Source: an uncultured Roseobacter sp. (GTDB taxonomy: Bacteria > Pseudomonadota > Alphaproteobacteria > Rhodobacterales > Rhodobacteraceae). Taken from it: a DNA stretch of 64,000 nucleotides. The first letter of the stretch is position 1. Each line of letters begins with the position of its first letter. The stretch spans positions 310,001 to 374,000 of the forward strand of contig NZ_CANLYL010000004.1 in the NCBI RefSeq assembly GCF_947495275.1. The letters run 5' to 3'. Positions 51,877-60,338 of the stretch are shown piece by piece. Below the pieces are notes generated by a model. It made no database searches and had not been told where the DNA came from. It saw nothing but the letters and a program-made list of their open reading frames with translations. A program made the position numbers and the translations under genes.

Positions 51877-52410
51877 CTACCTAGCGTTCGGCGTTCCGGG
51901 CGGGTGCACCCAGATTTCAGCGTCAGGTTCATGTGGCGCGCGCGTTCCATCTGTCGTTGCTCCCAGACGTTTCGCAACGGCCTGTGAGGCTTGGTTTTCG
52001 TGGTGAATGTAGCTGAACAGCTGCTCGATGTTTTTTTGAAGATAGGCCCATTGGCGCACGGTGCGGGCTGCTTCGGTTGCATATCCAGACCCCTCGGATC
52101 CTTCAAAGAGATGCCAGGCCAATTCAACCTCTGGCCAATTGGAATGCTTGAGCAATCCGACACGGCCCAGGGGCGCATCGTCATCGTGCAACCTGAGCGT
52201 GAAAAAGCCGAAACCATGCCATTGCCAATGCCCGATACCGGTCAGGAAACCGTACCAAGCCTCTTCTTTGCTAACGGTTTCGCCTTGCGACACCATGCTT
52301 GGAGCGCTGGTCATGAAACGGGTGAATTCTGGCAGGTCACCCCGTTGCGGGCCGCGCAAAATCAAACGTTCCGTTTTGAGGGTTGGTGCAGAGGTCAGCG
52401 GGGTGTTCAT
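51877..52410 (-). CDS. GNAT N-acetyltransferase (RimJ/RimL-like)
   Basis: A 177-residue acetyltransferase of the RimJ/RimL-like group: LKTERLILRGPQRGDLPEFTRFM at the start, GFGFFTLRLHDDDAPLGRVGLL, the acetyl-CoA-binding loop EGSGYATEAARTV, and YIHHENQASQAVAKRLGAT. The ATG at 52410 is chosen since it begins the family pattern; the frame is open 43 codons further without similarity. Convergent with the hybrid kinase gene. Acceptor unknown (ribosomal N-terminus or small molecule). Confidence 0.88.
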   Translation of the reverse strand: MNTPLTSAPTLKTERLILRGPQRGDLPEFTRFMTSAPSMVSQGETVSKEEAWYGFLTGIGHWQWHGFGFFTLRLHDDDAPLGRVGLLKHSNWPEVELAWHLFEGSEGSGYATEAARTVRQWAYLQKNIEQLFSYIHHENQASQAVAKRLGATTDGTRAPHEPDAEIWVHPPGTPNAR

Positions 52411-52533
52411 ATCCGGGCTCGGCTTTTCAAGAAGGTCGCGTGATCTGAACCCAGTTGCATGGATATGGAAAGCTGAATCTCGATCATCCTGTTGGCAGTG
52501 AAGGCTGTGTGACGGGCCGATATCGAAACTTCC

Positions 52534-52553
52534 ATTCATCCAATTGGTTGACT
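52534..52553. promoter_or_regulatory. ArsR-type operator, distal copy
   Basis: Near-palindrome ATTCATCCAATTGGTTGA with core CCAATTGG, 38 bp centre to centre from a second copy at 52572. It lies upstream of the ArsR gene and downstream-facing to the acetyltransferase promoter region. Confidence 0.55.
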
Positions 52554-52571
52554 GACAACGTATGCCTTGTT

Positions 52572-52590
52572 ATTCATCCATATGGTTGAA
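52572..52590. promoter_or_regulatory. ArsR-type operator overlapping the start codon
   Basis: Near-palindrome ATTCATCCATATGGTTGAA with core CCATATGG. The ATG of the ArsR gene (52582) is inside the core. A repressor bound here would block its own transcription start region; CAACCATATGGTTG-like sites are typical of SRPBCC-linked ArsR regulators. Confidence 0.58.
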
Positions 52591-52926
52591 CGACTCGATT
52601 CAGAGCTTCTGAACGACCTGCTCAAGGCTGCCAGCGATCCCACACGACGGGAAATTCTGACGCTTCTTGCTCAGAACGGACCGATGCGCGTGACCGATAT
52701 ATCCAAGCGGTTTGAAATGAGCCTGAACTCGGTTTCCAAGCATATCAAAGTGTTGGAACGCGCGGGGTTGGTCATCAGGCGAACGGAGTGGCGGGAACAT
52801 CTGATCGAAGTGCAGATGTCGCCCCTGTCTGAAATCGACCGGTGGTTCGCTGATCTGCGGTCCATTTGGGAACTCAGACTAAAGGCTCTGGATGCGTTGA
52901 TAACGAAGGGAGACAAGAATGAATGA
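52582..52926 (+). CDS. ArsR-family transcriptional regulator
   Basis: A 114-residue winged-helix repressor of the ArsR family, of the subgroup encoded upstream of SRPBCC genes. Fold signature: LLKAASDPTRREILTLLAQNGPMRVTDISKRFEMSLNSVSKHIKVLERAGLV in layout, then a wing RRTEWREHLIEV. There are no Cys residues, so it is not a metal sensor of the classical type. Two operator-like palindromes precede it. It overlaps the SRPBCC gene by 8 nt. The ATG inside the palindrome is taken as start; a TTG five codons upstream is possible. Confidence 0.92.
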   Translation: MVERLDSELLNDLLKAASDPTRREILTLLAQNGPMRVTDISKRFEMSLNSVSKHIKVLERAGLVIRRTEWREHLIEVQMSPLSEIDRWFADLRSIWELRLKALDALITKGDKNE

Positions 52927-53359
52927 ACTGAACCTGATGTTGGAGCGCACCATCAATGCGCCGCAAATCGATGTGTTCAATGCTTGGTTGGACCCGGAAA
53001 TGCTGAAGAAATTCATGATGCCGGCGGCGGGAATGAGTGTCCCGCACGCCTCCAGCGAGCCCGAGGAGGGAGGTCGGTTTGAAATCGTCATGCAGGCTGG
53101 CGACAATGAAATTCCACATGCCGGAACCTATCGCGAAATCAACAGATACGAGCGGCTTGTGTTCACCTGGGAAAGCCCCTTTTCGGTGGAGAACAGTACG
53201 GTAACGCTTACGTTCAAGCCGGTGGCGGCAGGCACACATGTGACACTCGAACATGTGCGCTTCATTGATGCTGAGACGCGCGACAACCACAAGGGCGGCT
53301 GGATGGGCATCCTTGAAACACTCGACGCCAAGCTCAATGCACTTCAGGAGACCGGGTGA
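52919..53359 (+). CDS. SRPBCC/AHSA1-domain protein
   Basis: A 146-residue START-like protein of the AHSA1 group: LMLERTINAPQIDVFNAWLDPEMLKKFMMP at the start, EEGGRFEIVM strand, GTYREINRYERLVFTWE, GTHVTLEHVRF and C-terminal GGWMGILETLDAKL. Probably binds a small hydrophobic ligand in its cavity. Co-transcribed with the ArsR regulator (overlap 8 nt) and the DUF1761 protein, a common trio. Confidence 0.92.
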   Translation: MNELNLMLERTINAPQIDVFNAWLDPEMLKKFMMPAAGMSVPHASSEPEEGGRFEIVMQAGDNEIPHAGTYREINRYERLVFTWESPFSVENSTVTLTFKPVAAGTHVTLEHVRFIDAETRDNHKGGWMGILETLDAKLNALQETG

Positions 53360-53736
53360 TGGATGTCACGCTAATGAACTGGCTTGCGGTCGGCGTTGGT
53401 ACAGTCGCGGCTTTCGGATTGGGGATGTTGTGGTTCGGGCCCTTGATGTTCGGCAAGGCATGGGCGACTGGCAGTCACGATATTTCTCCGCCTGCATCGC
53501 CTCCGATGGCCGCGATGGTTGTTCAGTTCTTTGGAATCTTACTGCTCGCCCTTGTCGTGGGCATGACCGAGACAAACGAGGCCATTATGACCGCAGTTGG
53601 CGCCATTCTCGCTGTTGCCTTCGTGGTTGCCGGGATGGATTTGTTCAGCCAGAAATCGGGCCGCGCGACGCTTGTCGATGCGGGGTACATCGTGGCTGCC
53701 GGTGCGGTGATGATCCTTGCGCAAGGGGTGCTTTGA
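53359..53736 (+). CDS. DUF1761-type small membrane protein
   Basis: A 125-residue protein with four predicted TM helices (ALAVGVGTVAAFGLGMLWFGPLMFG-type first helix, MAAMVVQFFGILLLALVVGM, IMTAVGAILAVAFVVAGMDL, LVDAGYIVAAGAVMILAQGV). The first helix with LWFGPLMFGKAW is typical of DUF1761 proteins, which often follow ArsR-SRPBCC genes. The ATG at 53359 shares one base with the SRPBCC stop and follows CAGGAG. Function unknown. Confidence 0.85.
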   Translation: MDVTLMNWLAVGVGTVAAFGLGMLWFGPLMFGKAWATGSHDISPPASPPMAAMVVQFFGILLLALVVGMTETNEAIMTAVGAILAVAFVVAGMDLFSQKSGRATLVDAGYIVAAGAVMILAQGVL

Positions 53737-53796
53737 CGCAGAGCCATTTCTAGAGCATGGGGCGGCGAATAAGCTTGAGCGATATTGCAAGACCTG

Positions 53797-54111
53797 TCAG
53801 GTCAGGCTGATATAGACGTCATTGCCCTGCAGTTTGACCTGATAGATCTTGAGTTTGACGCAGGCGGGTGCACCTGTGGGGTCGCCCGTGCGGTAGTCGA
53901 AAGTACCGAAATGCAATGGGCATTCGATATCGTGATTGTCGACCACACCCTCCGCAAGATGGGCCTTTTCATGGGTGCAAAGGCCGTCTGTTGCATAGAA
54001 TTCGCCTTCGGGGCTGCGAATAATCGCAAATGTCCGATCTCCATGATCAAAGCGCAGAACGTCTTCTTCCTCAATGTCGTTGACGCTACATGCGCGAATT
54101 AGGGTCTCCAT
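53797..54111 (-). CDS. Rieske-type [2Fe-2S] ferredoxin (MocE/NirD-like)
   Basis: A 104-residue soluble Rieske protein. Cluster ligands Cys45-x-His47 (LCTHE) and Cys64-x2-His67 (ECPLHFGTFD) are intact. It looks like the ferredoxin component of a ring- or aliphatic-hydroxylating oxygenase. No dedicated reductase or oxygenase alpha subunit is next to it; the membrane di-iron hydroxylase at 55884 is a possible electron acceptor in the same neighbourhood. Convergent with the DUF1761 gene. Confidence 0.9.
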   Translation of the reverse strand: METLIRACSVNDIEEEDVLRFDHGDRTFAIIRSPEGEFYATDGLCTHEKAHLAEGVVDNHDIECPLHFGTFDYRTGDPTGAPACVKLKIYQVKLQGNDVYISLT

Positions 54112-54252
54112 AAGGCACCTTTCAATTTGTGAAACCAGTCTTGCGGGTGGCTCGGGCCGCGCAGTCTGCGAAATTCAGACTACGGCTGTTGGATCAATGA
54201 GCGTCAGTGCGGAACTCGATTGGGACGTGAATATTTTGAATTCCGCTCATGC

Positions 54253-54990
54253 TCAACCGCGCCCGATGAACGGCATCGCGGTGGCCATCACGGTCATGAA
54301 TTGCACATTTGCCGACAACGGCAGGTTGGACATGTGCAAAACAGCGTCTGCAACATGTTGCACATCCATAACCGGTTCTGGCTTGATGGACAGGTCAGCC
54401 TGTGGCACGCCACCGCTCATTTTGGCGGTCATTTCGGAAGCCGCGTTGCCAATGTCGATTTGGCCGCAGGCAATGTTATAGGGGCGACCGTCCAGTGAAA
54501 TCGTCCGCGTCAAACCGGTGATCGCATGTTTCGACGCGGTATAGGGGGCCGAGCCGGGGCGTGGCACCGCAGCAGAGATCGACCCGTTGTTGATGATCCG
54601 CCCGCCCTGCGGGTCTTGCGCCCGCATCAGGTTGAATGCGCCGCGCGCCGCCAGAAAGGCGCCAAAGAGGTTTACATTGATGACGTGCAGAAAATCCTCT
54701 GGCGGGATGTCACCGATCGGTGCTGCTGCCACGTTGTTTCCGGCGTTGTTGAAGAGCACATCCAATCGCCCGTGATCTGCCTTGATCCGGGCGTAGAGCG
54801 CGTCAACTTCCTTGGGGTCGGTAATATCCGCAGCGATTGCGGTGCCGCCACCCGCAAGGTCAAGGGTTTCGTTCAGTTGTGCGCTGCGGCGGCCGGTTAC
54901 GATAATTTCGAATCCGGCCTGCGCCAGTGTGACGGCGCAAGCGCGACCAATTCCTGATCCTCCGCCGGTGATCAATGCGATCTGTGTCAT
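54253..54990 (-). CDS. Short-chain dehydrogenase/reductase (SDR)
   Basis: A 245-residue classical SDR: NAD(P)-binding TGGGSGIGRA (residues 8-17), NNAG (~85-88), catalytic Ser in NNGSISAA, and YTASK with Tyr and Lys. The R at GRRSAQ after the second strand suggests NADP preference. Reads leftward, 30 nt after a GntR-type gene. Substrate not known; it may oxidise an alcohol made by the neighbouring hydroxylase. Confidence 0.93.
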   Translation of the reverse strand: MTQIALITGGGSGIGRACAVTLAQAGFEIIVTGRRSAQLNETLDLAGGGTAIAADITDPKEVDALYARIKADHGRLDVLFNNAGNNVAAAPIGDIPPEDFLHVINVNLFGAFLAARGAFNLMRAQDPQGGRIINNGSISAAVPRPGSAPYTASKHAITGLTRTISLDGRPYNIACGQIDIGNAASEMTAKMSGGVPQADLSIKPEPVMDVQHVADAVLHMSNLPLSANVQFMTVMATAMPFIGRG

Positions 54991-55019
54991 AAGTTCCTCC
55001 CGTTCAGTGTTTCGGTTTT

Positions 55020-55703
55020 CTATTCCGGCGGCAATTTCGACGATAAGGCGGCGCCGCTGCGTCGACCTTCCTGGTAAAGTGTCAGGTGACGTTCAATTGC
55101 AGCCAGGCAGCCAGGCACGTCACGCGCAATGGTGGCTTCGTAGATGTCGAGATGTTCTTTTGCAGTGATCTCGGCACCAAAACCAAAATGCGCGTAGGTC
55201 GAGACCGCATACATGCGGAACGTGTCAAAGGCAGAGCGGTAGGCGTTCATCAGCAAATCAGAACCGCATGCCGACATGAGTGTTGCGTGAAACTCCCAAT
55301 CCTGAATCGACCAGTGCCGGACATATTTCTGGACGTCTTGTGTTTCGATCATTTGCTTTTCGACATAGGCCAGTTTCTGATAGGCCGCTGTCACTGCCAT
55401 TTCCCAATTGAAATCACCTTTTTGTAGCGAAAGCGTCGCCGCTTCACGCTCCAGGATCAGGCGCAGATGCGCGGCCTCGCAAAAGGTTTCCTCACTATGT
55501 GTAACGGTTCGAAAACCCTGGTTCTTTTCCGAAACAATAAAGCCTTCGCCAGCGAGCCGCAGCATGGCTTCGCGCAAAACCGAACTGGTACAGCCGAATT
55601 CAGCTTTCAGATGTTGCGGGATCAACCTTTCACCGGATTTCCAACGCCCCCAGATCAGGCCGGTCCGCAAGGCATCGTAGGGATTGATGACATCTTTCGA
55701 CAT
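55020..55703 (-). CDS. GntR-family regulator, FCD subgroup
   Basis: A 227-residue FCD-type GntR regulator. Winged helix: DALRTGLIWGRWKSGERLIPQHLKAEFGCTSSVLREAMLRLAGEGFI in layout, then a helical ligand domain with the metal-site pattern (WSIQDWEFHATLMSACGSD and AKEHLDIYEATIARD). Co-directional with the SDR gene and divergent from the hydroxylase gene, so it likely controls one or both. The 180-nt divergent region contains a GTATAT direct repeat (55786-55801). Confidence 0.9.
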   Translation of the reverse strand: MSKDVINPYDALRTGLIWGRWKSGERLIPQHLKAEFGCTSSVLREAMLRLAGEGFIVSEKNQGFRTVTHSEETFCEAAHLRLILEREAATLSLQKGDFNWEMAVTAAYQKLAYVEKQMIETQDVQKYVRHWSIQDWEFHATLMSACGSDLLMNAYRSAFDTFRMYAVSTYAHFGFGAEITAKEHLDIYEATIARDVPGCLAAIERHLTLYQEGRRSGAALSSKLPPE

Positions 55704-55883
55704 GGTGCCCGCGCGATCATTTCCTTTTGAGATTTGGTGCAGGATAACGGGTCATGCGTGGAGTTCAATATCAATCGAATGATGAGTATATAATCGTATA
55801 TTTGATGATCTTTCGAAAGTTATTGACGGGGTCAGAGGCCAAGAATACTCTTGGGGTGCAACCGCGGCGAGGGGGAATTCGTC

Positions 55884-56903
55884 ATGGCCAAGTCGAAGGC
55901 AACGATTGACGAACATGGACAGATGCGGGACCGGCGCGGCGAATGGCGCTCCGGACGGCCGGTTTTTCTTGAACCTCTCCTGGATCGGCCTTCGGATATC
56001 CGGGGGCTGCTGCGCTGGATGTTCGGATTTCCGGGCATGCTGTACCCGTGGTTTGCGCTCTACATGGGCATCATCGGTGTTTCCTATGCGTTTTTCACGC
56101 CTGAATTCGCGGTAATGCGGTCATGGTCCATTGGCTGGGTGCTCGAAATCGTCCTGCGCAATGCGGTTATTCTGACCCTGTGGAATGGCGTATTCCATCT
56201 GTGGTTCATCAGGTTCCGGATGCAAGGGCGCAAGAAGAAATACAACGCCAACTGGATGTCGACGAACAACCCGACGTTTCTGTTCAACAATCAGGTTTAT
56301 GACAACGTCTTCTGGTCATATTCGGGCGTGCTATTCTGGAGCGGATATGAATGTCTGATGTGGTGGGCTTATGCCAACGACATACTGCCCTTTGTCAGTT
56401 TTGACACCAACCCCGTGTACTTTTGCCTGCTGATGCTGGCGGTGCCCTTCTGGCGCAATTTCCACTTCTACTGGATACATCGTCTGATCCACTGGAAACC
56501 GCTTTACGATTGGGTACATTACCTGCACCACAAGAACGTCAATGTGGGGCCGTGGTCGGGCATGGCCATGCATCCGGTCGAGCACCTTTTGTACTTCAGC
56601 TGCATTCTAATTCATTTCGTCGTGCCCAGTCACCCGCTGCATATGATGTTCAACGCCTTTCAGACCAGCCTTGGCCCTGCGGTCAGCCATTCGGGCTTTG
56701 ACGAGATCGTTTTTGGGGACGAGATGGCTTTGCGCAATGATCGCTACATGCATTATCTGCACCATCGTTTTCACAACGTGAACTTCGGAGAAAGCAATGT
56801 GCCCTTGGACAAATGGTTCGGCTCCCTACACGATGGCTCACCTGAGGCGGATGCTCACTTTCGTCAAGTGCACATGGAACGGATCAAGGCGCGACAGACT
56901 TGA
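55884..56903 (+). CDS. Membrane di-iron fatty-acid hydroxylase/sterol-desaturase family protein
   Basis: A 339-residue integral membrane hydroxylase. TM segments near ~50-72, ~88-108, ~147-165, ~178-193 and ~233-252. The His boxes are HRLIH (199-203), HYLHH (212-216) and HYLHH with a further His (290-297), which bind the di-iron centre in the cytosolic face. The ATG at 55884 follows GAGGGGG. It would hydroxylate or desaturate a lipid or similar hydrophobic molecule. Divergent from a GntR-type gene and near an SDR and a Rieske ferredoxin, a plausible small oxidation pathway. Confidence 0.9.
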   Translation: MAKSKATIDEHGQMRDRRGEWRSGRPVFLEPLLDRPSDIRGLLRWMFGFPGMLYPWFALYMGIIGVSYAFFTPEFAVMRSWSIGWVLEIVLRNAVILTLWNGVFHLWFIRFRMQGRKKKYNANWMSTNNPTFLFNNQVYDNVFWSYSGVLFWSGYECLMWWAYANDILPFVSFDTNPVYFCLLMLAVPFWRNFHFYWIHRLIHWKPLYDWVHYLHHKNVNVGPWSGMAMHPVEHLLYFSCILIHFVVPSHPLHMMFNAFQTSLGPAVSHSGFDEIVFGDEMALRNDRYMHYLHHRFHNVNFGESNVPLDKWFGSLHDGSPEADAHFRQVHMERIKARQT

Positions 56904-56958
56904 AAAGCAACCCTTTTGATTGCGGGTCAGAATCTGTGTTCAGGCCGCGAGACCTTTA

Positions 56959-57903
56959 TCAGATCGCGGATTTCCTGCCTGAAATAGCGATGATGCCGAC
57001 AATGATCGCGCCGGTGACGATCAACCTGTATCCGGCTGACAAACCCAGGGTGTTGAGCATCGAAACCAGAAGGAATATGAAAAGCGATGCCCCCCACAAG
57101 CCTGTCAGATTGGCATCGCCACCAGCCACGGAGGTTCCTCCAATGACGACCACTGCGATGGACATGAGCAGGTATTGCTCGCCCATATTCAGGGCGGCGC
57201 CACCCGAAAACCCGGCCAGAAAAAAGCCGCAGATGGCGGCCAGCACCGCATACATCAGATAGGTCAGAAACCGCACGCGTTCGACGCGGATGCCTGCCAG
57301 TTTGGCGGCTTTCTGGTTTTGCCCCACGGCCAGCACGGACAAACCAAACCGTGTGCGGTGCAAGGTAAAGGCCATTGCGACGCTCAGGATCAGAACCACA
57401 ATCGTCAGGATCGGGACACCCAGAATTTTACTGACCGCGAAATCGCCCAGAACTTCGGGGGGTTTAACCCTGAGACCGCGGTTCGACCAGATCGCAGTGG
57501 ATTGGTAGAGGAACGAAGCGGACAGCGTCGCGATGATGGGGGGGATGCGCAAAAGCAGGATCAGCAGGAAATTCAGTGTACCGATCACCAGCCCGACACT
57601 CAGCGAGATCAGAAAACCCGGCAGCAGCAGGTTTGGATCGCCGTTCATGAATTTCATTGCCAGCGTGGCCGACAGCGTGATGCAGGCGGGGATCGACAGA
57701 TCGACATTTCCCGGCCCCAGCGTGATGACAAACATCTGCCCGATGGCGACGATAACGAAGAACGTCCCGAAGGAGGCAGCGGCGGACATCACCTGACCGC
57801 CCGCGACAATGCCGGAGACACTCATGATGATCAGCCACATCAAGATTGCGCCGATCCATGCCCAGATCCAGGGCTTTTGGGGCAGGGAGGTCAATGGGCT
57901 CAT
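56959..57903 (-). CDS. Sugar-type ABC transporter permease (RbsC family), second copy
   Basis: A 314-residue permease of the BPD_transp_2/RbsC type with about ten TM helices. Landmarks: ITLGPGNVDLSIPACITLSA, LPGFLISLSVGLVIGTLNFLLI, IPPIIATLSASFLYQSTAI, VGQNQKAAKLAGIRVERVRFLTYLMYA, GEQYLLMSIAVVVIGGTSVAGGDAN. The ATG at 57903 overlaps the preceding permease gene by 4 nt. It completes an ABC importer with the permease at 57900, the ATPase at 58840 and the binding protein at 60339. Confidence 0.93.
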   Translation of the reverse strand: MSPLTSLPQKPWIWAWIGAILMWLIIMSVSGIVAGGQVMSAAASFGTFFVIVAIGQMFVITLGPGNVDLSIPACITLSATLAMKFMNGDPNLLLPGFLISLSVGLVIGTLNFLLILLLRIPPIIATLSASFLYQSTAIWSNRGLRVKPPEVLGDFAVSKILGVPILTIVVLILSVAMAFTLHRTRFGLSVLAVGQNQKAAKLAGIRVERVRFLTYLMYAVLAAICGFFLAGFSGGAALNMGEQYLLMSIAVVVIGGTSVAGGDANLTGLWGASLFIFLLVSMLNTLGLSAGYRLIVTGAIIVGIIAISGRKSAI

Positions 57904-58838
57904 CTGCGCACCTCCCGGGCGCTGATCAGCAGCCGCAAGGCCAGAACGAGGATCAGGATGGCGCCTTGCGCGCCGATCTGCCAATCCGGGTTGAGCCTGA
58001 GGAAGCTCAGGAAAGACCCGGCGAGCGCCAGTGTTATGGCCCCGATGACCGCCCCGATCGGTGAAACACGCCCGCCCACGAACTCGCCGCCGCCCAAAAT
58101 GCCGCCCGCAATGGACAACAGCGTATAGCGCAGCGCAATATTGGCGTCAGCGGAAGTGGTCAACCCCACCAGCGCCATGCCCGACAGTACGCCAAAGAGC
58201 CCTGCGAGCGAAAACATCGTGACCTTGACCCGCAACAGCGACCAGCCCGCCCGCGCCACCGATTTGGCGTTGCCACCCGCCCCGCGCAGCACCACACCCG
58301 CGGCAGAGCGCATCAGACCCACGTGCACGACAAGCCCGATGACCACCAATGCGATGATCGGGAAGGGTACCAGCGCCGGTTTCAACGTCATCAGCGTGCG
58401 GATCCAGCCCGGTGCGGCCCCTCCGGGGGTCGGCAGCACCAGAACCGCGATTCCGGTCCAGACAAAGGACATGCCCAGCGTGACGACGATGGACGGCAGG
58501 TTGCGCAGATGGATAAGCGCCCCCAGCGCCCCATAGGCGACGATACAGGCCAGTAGCGCCAGAACGCCCAGCAGTGGGGTCGTGTTCAGCCAGGTTGCGG
58601 TGATACAGGCCGTCAAGGAAATGAAAGCCCCCAGTGACAGATCGAGGTCATTCACACAAAGGATGAACATCTGCGCAATTGTCGCCAGTGCGATGGGCAC
58701 GGCGAGGTTGAGCAGAAGGTTCAGGCCAAAATAGCTCATCGTGCGGGGTTGCAGGTAGAAGATCGCGAGCAACAGGGCCGCAAGCGACAGGCCGGGCAGA
58801 AGCGTGCGCAGAAGATTTGGGCTCAGCAGCCGGGTCAT
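57900..58838 (-). CDS. Sugar-type ABC transporter permease (RbsC family), first copy
   Basis: A 312-residue RbsC-like permease with about ten TM helices: MFILCVNDLDLSLGAFISLTACITATW, GALIHLRNLPSIVVTLGMSFVWTGIAVLVLP, GGNAKSVARAGWSLLRVKVTMFSLAGLFGVLSGMALVG, ALRYTLLSIAGGILGGGEFVGG. The ATG at 58838 lies 1 nt after the ATPase stop. Two different permeases in one operon imply a heterodimeric membrane core. Confidence 0.93.
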   Translation of the reverse strand: MTRLLSPNLLRTLLPGLSLAALLLAIFYLQPRTMSYFGLNLLLNLAVPIALATIAQMFILCVNDLDLSLGAFISLTACITATWLNTTPLLGVLALLACIVAYGALGALIHLRNLPSIVVTLGMSFVWTGIAVLVLPTPGGAAPGWIRTLMTLKPALVPFPIIALVVIGLVVHVGLMRSAAGVVLRGAGGNAKSVARAGWSLLRVKVTMFSLAGLFGVLSGMALVGLTTSADANIALRYTLLSIAGGILGGGEFVGGRVSPIGAVIGAITLALAGSFLSFLRLNPDWQIGAQGAILILVLALRLLISAREVRR

Positions 58839-58839
58839 G

Positions 58840-60315
58840 TCAGGCGGTATCCTTTTCAAAGGAATGGCTGAGGATATTTTCCTCCGACAGCATCTCGCCG
58901 GAAAGCTCCGCCACGATCCGGCCTTCACGGAATACATAGACGCGGTCGCAATGTTTCAGCTCATCGGTCTCGGTGGTGTACCAGATCAACGCGCGCCCGT
59001 TTGCGGCCTCTTGGGTCAGGATTTCGTAAACCTCCTGTTTGGTGCCCACATCGACGCCGCGCATGGGATCATCCATCAAAACGATACGGGCATCCGCACC
59101 CAGTGCACGGGCAAAAAGCGCTTTTTGTTGATTGCCACCTGACAGGGACAGAATGTTGTTGGCCATGTCCGGCGTGCGTACCGAAAGGCGTTTTTGCCAG
59201 TCCTGTGCTTCCTCTTCGGCCTGACCGAAATCCAGCGAGAGGCCTTTGGTCAGGCGCGTGAGTGAGCCGACAAAGATATTCTGCGTGATCGACCACAGCG
59301 GGAACACCCCGTCAGTTTGCCGATCTCCGGCGACGAAGACCGCCTTTTCAGTGGCCGTGATTTTGCCGCGCGCGCCTTGTGACGCTTCGAAGATACGCAC
59401 CAGCATATCGGTTTGACCATGTCCGCTCAGCCCTGCAAATCCGATGATTTCACCGGGATAGAGTTGTAGATACTGGTCATTCTCTTCGGGCCCGCTCACC
59501 AGCGCAGGGCCGTCGCGCCGAGTGCTCTTGCGCCCCCCGAAAGCGTTGTTTTCCGCAAGTACATCGCCCATTTCGCGCACCAGGCGTGGCCGGTCGAAAT
59601 GGCGCGTTGCATCAACGGCGGCGGTGGCACCGTCCTTCATCACGACAATCTGGTCGGTGGCATCCAGAATTTCACCCAGCAGATGCGAAATCAGGATCAC
59701 GGTGCCGCCCTTGGCCACAAAACCGCGCACAAAGGCCACCAGTTGTGCGGCGGAGTTCTGGTCCAGCGAGGAGGTCGGCTCATCCAGGATCACAAGTTCG
59801 ATGCGGGAATTGACGTTTGAAAAGGCGCGCGCAATCTCCACCATTTGGCGCCGCGCGATCGAGAGCGTGCCCACTTCGGCGTCCGGTGAAATGCCATGGC
59901 CGGGAAAGATGCGGTCAAGTTCTGCCAGAATGACCTGCCGCGCGGTCTTGCGCCAGCCGATCCCTTTGATTGAGGGGTGAAAAATCCGCAGGTTTTCCGC
60001 AACGGTCAGATTGGGACACAACGACAGTTCCTGAAAAACGACCCTGACACCCTGTTCTGCTGCGCGCGCCGGATCATACGTGGCATCAAGCAACGCACCG
60101 TTGATCAAGATTTCCCCCTGATCGGGGGATACCACACCCGCGAGCACATTCATCAGCGTCGATTTTCCGGCTCCGTTGTGGCCTACCAGACCCACGCAAC
60201 ACCCACGCGCGGCATCAAAATCCACGCCCGTGAGCGCACGCGCGGCGCCGAAACTCTTTTCGACACCGCGCATTCTGACAAGGGGGAGATGGCCTTGCCG
60301 GTCTGGGTCACTCAT
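58840..60315 (-). CDS. Sugar-type ABC transporter ATPase (RbsA family)
   Basis: A 491-residue double ATPase. The first domain has Walker A GHNGAGKST (45-53), signature LSIARRQMVEIARAF and Walker B LVILDEPTSSL. The second domain has a degenerate Walker A (GLSGHGQTDM), signature LSGGNQQKALFARAL and LMDDPMRGVDVGTK, the normal asymmetry in RbsA-type proteins. The ATG at 60315 is used because the upstream TTG lacks a ribosome site. It energises the two permeases downstream. The binding-protein gene ends 23 nt upstream. Confidence 0.94.
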   Translation of the reverse strand: MSDPDRQGHLPLVRMRGVEKSFGAARALTGVDFDAARGCCVGLVGHNGAGKSTLMNVLAGVVSPDQGEILINGALLDATYDPARAAEQGVRVVFQELSLCPNLTVAENLRIFHPSIKGIGWRKTARQVILAELDRIFPGHGISPDAEVGTLSIARRQMVEIARAFSNVNSRIELVILDEPTSSLDQNSAAQLVAFVRGFVAKGGTVILISHLLGEILDATDQIVVMKDGATAAVDATRHFDRPRLVREMGDVLAENNAFGGRKSTRRDGPALVSGPEENDQYLQLYPGEIIGFAGLSGHGQTDMLVRIFEASQGARGKITATEKAVFVAGDRQTDGVFPLWSITQNIFVGSLTRLTKGLSLDFGQAEEEAQDWQKRLSVRTPDMANNILSLSGGNQQKALFARALGADARIVLMDDPMRGVDVGTKQEVYEILTQEAANGRALIWYTTETDELKHCDRVYVFREGRIVAELSGEMLSEENILSHSFEKDTA

Positions 60316-60338
60316 CTGATCGGTCTGCAAGTTTCGGA

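Noticed and set aside
53791-53803. Palindrome GACCTGTCAGGTC at the end of the Rieske gene
   Set aside because: It lies across the stop codon between convergent genes, where an operator is unlikely; too short to call as a terminator.
55786-55801. GTATAT-N4-GTATAT as a GntR operator
   Set aside because: Direct rather than inverted and in an AT-rich tract; mentioned only as context for the GntR gene.
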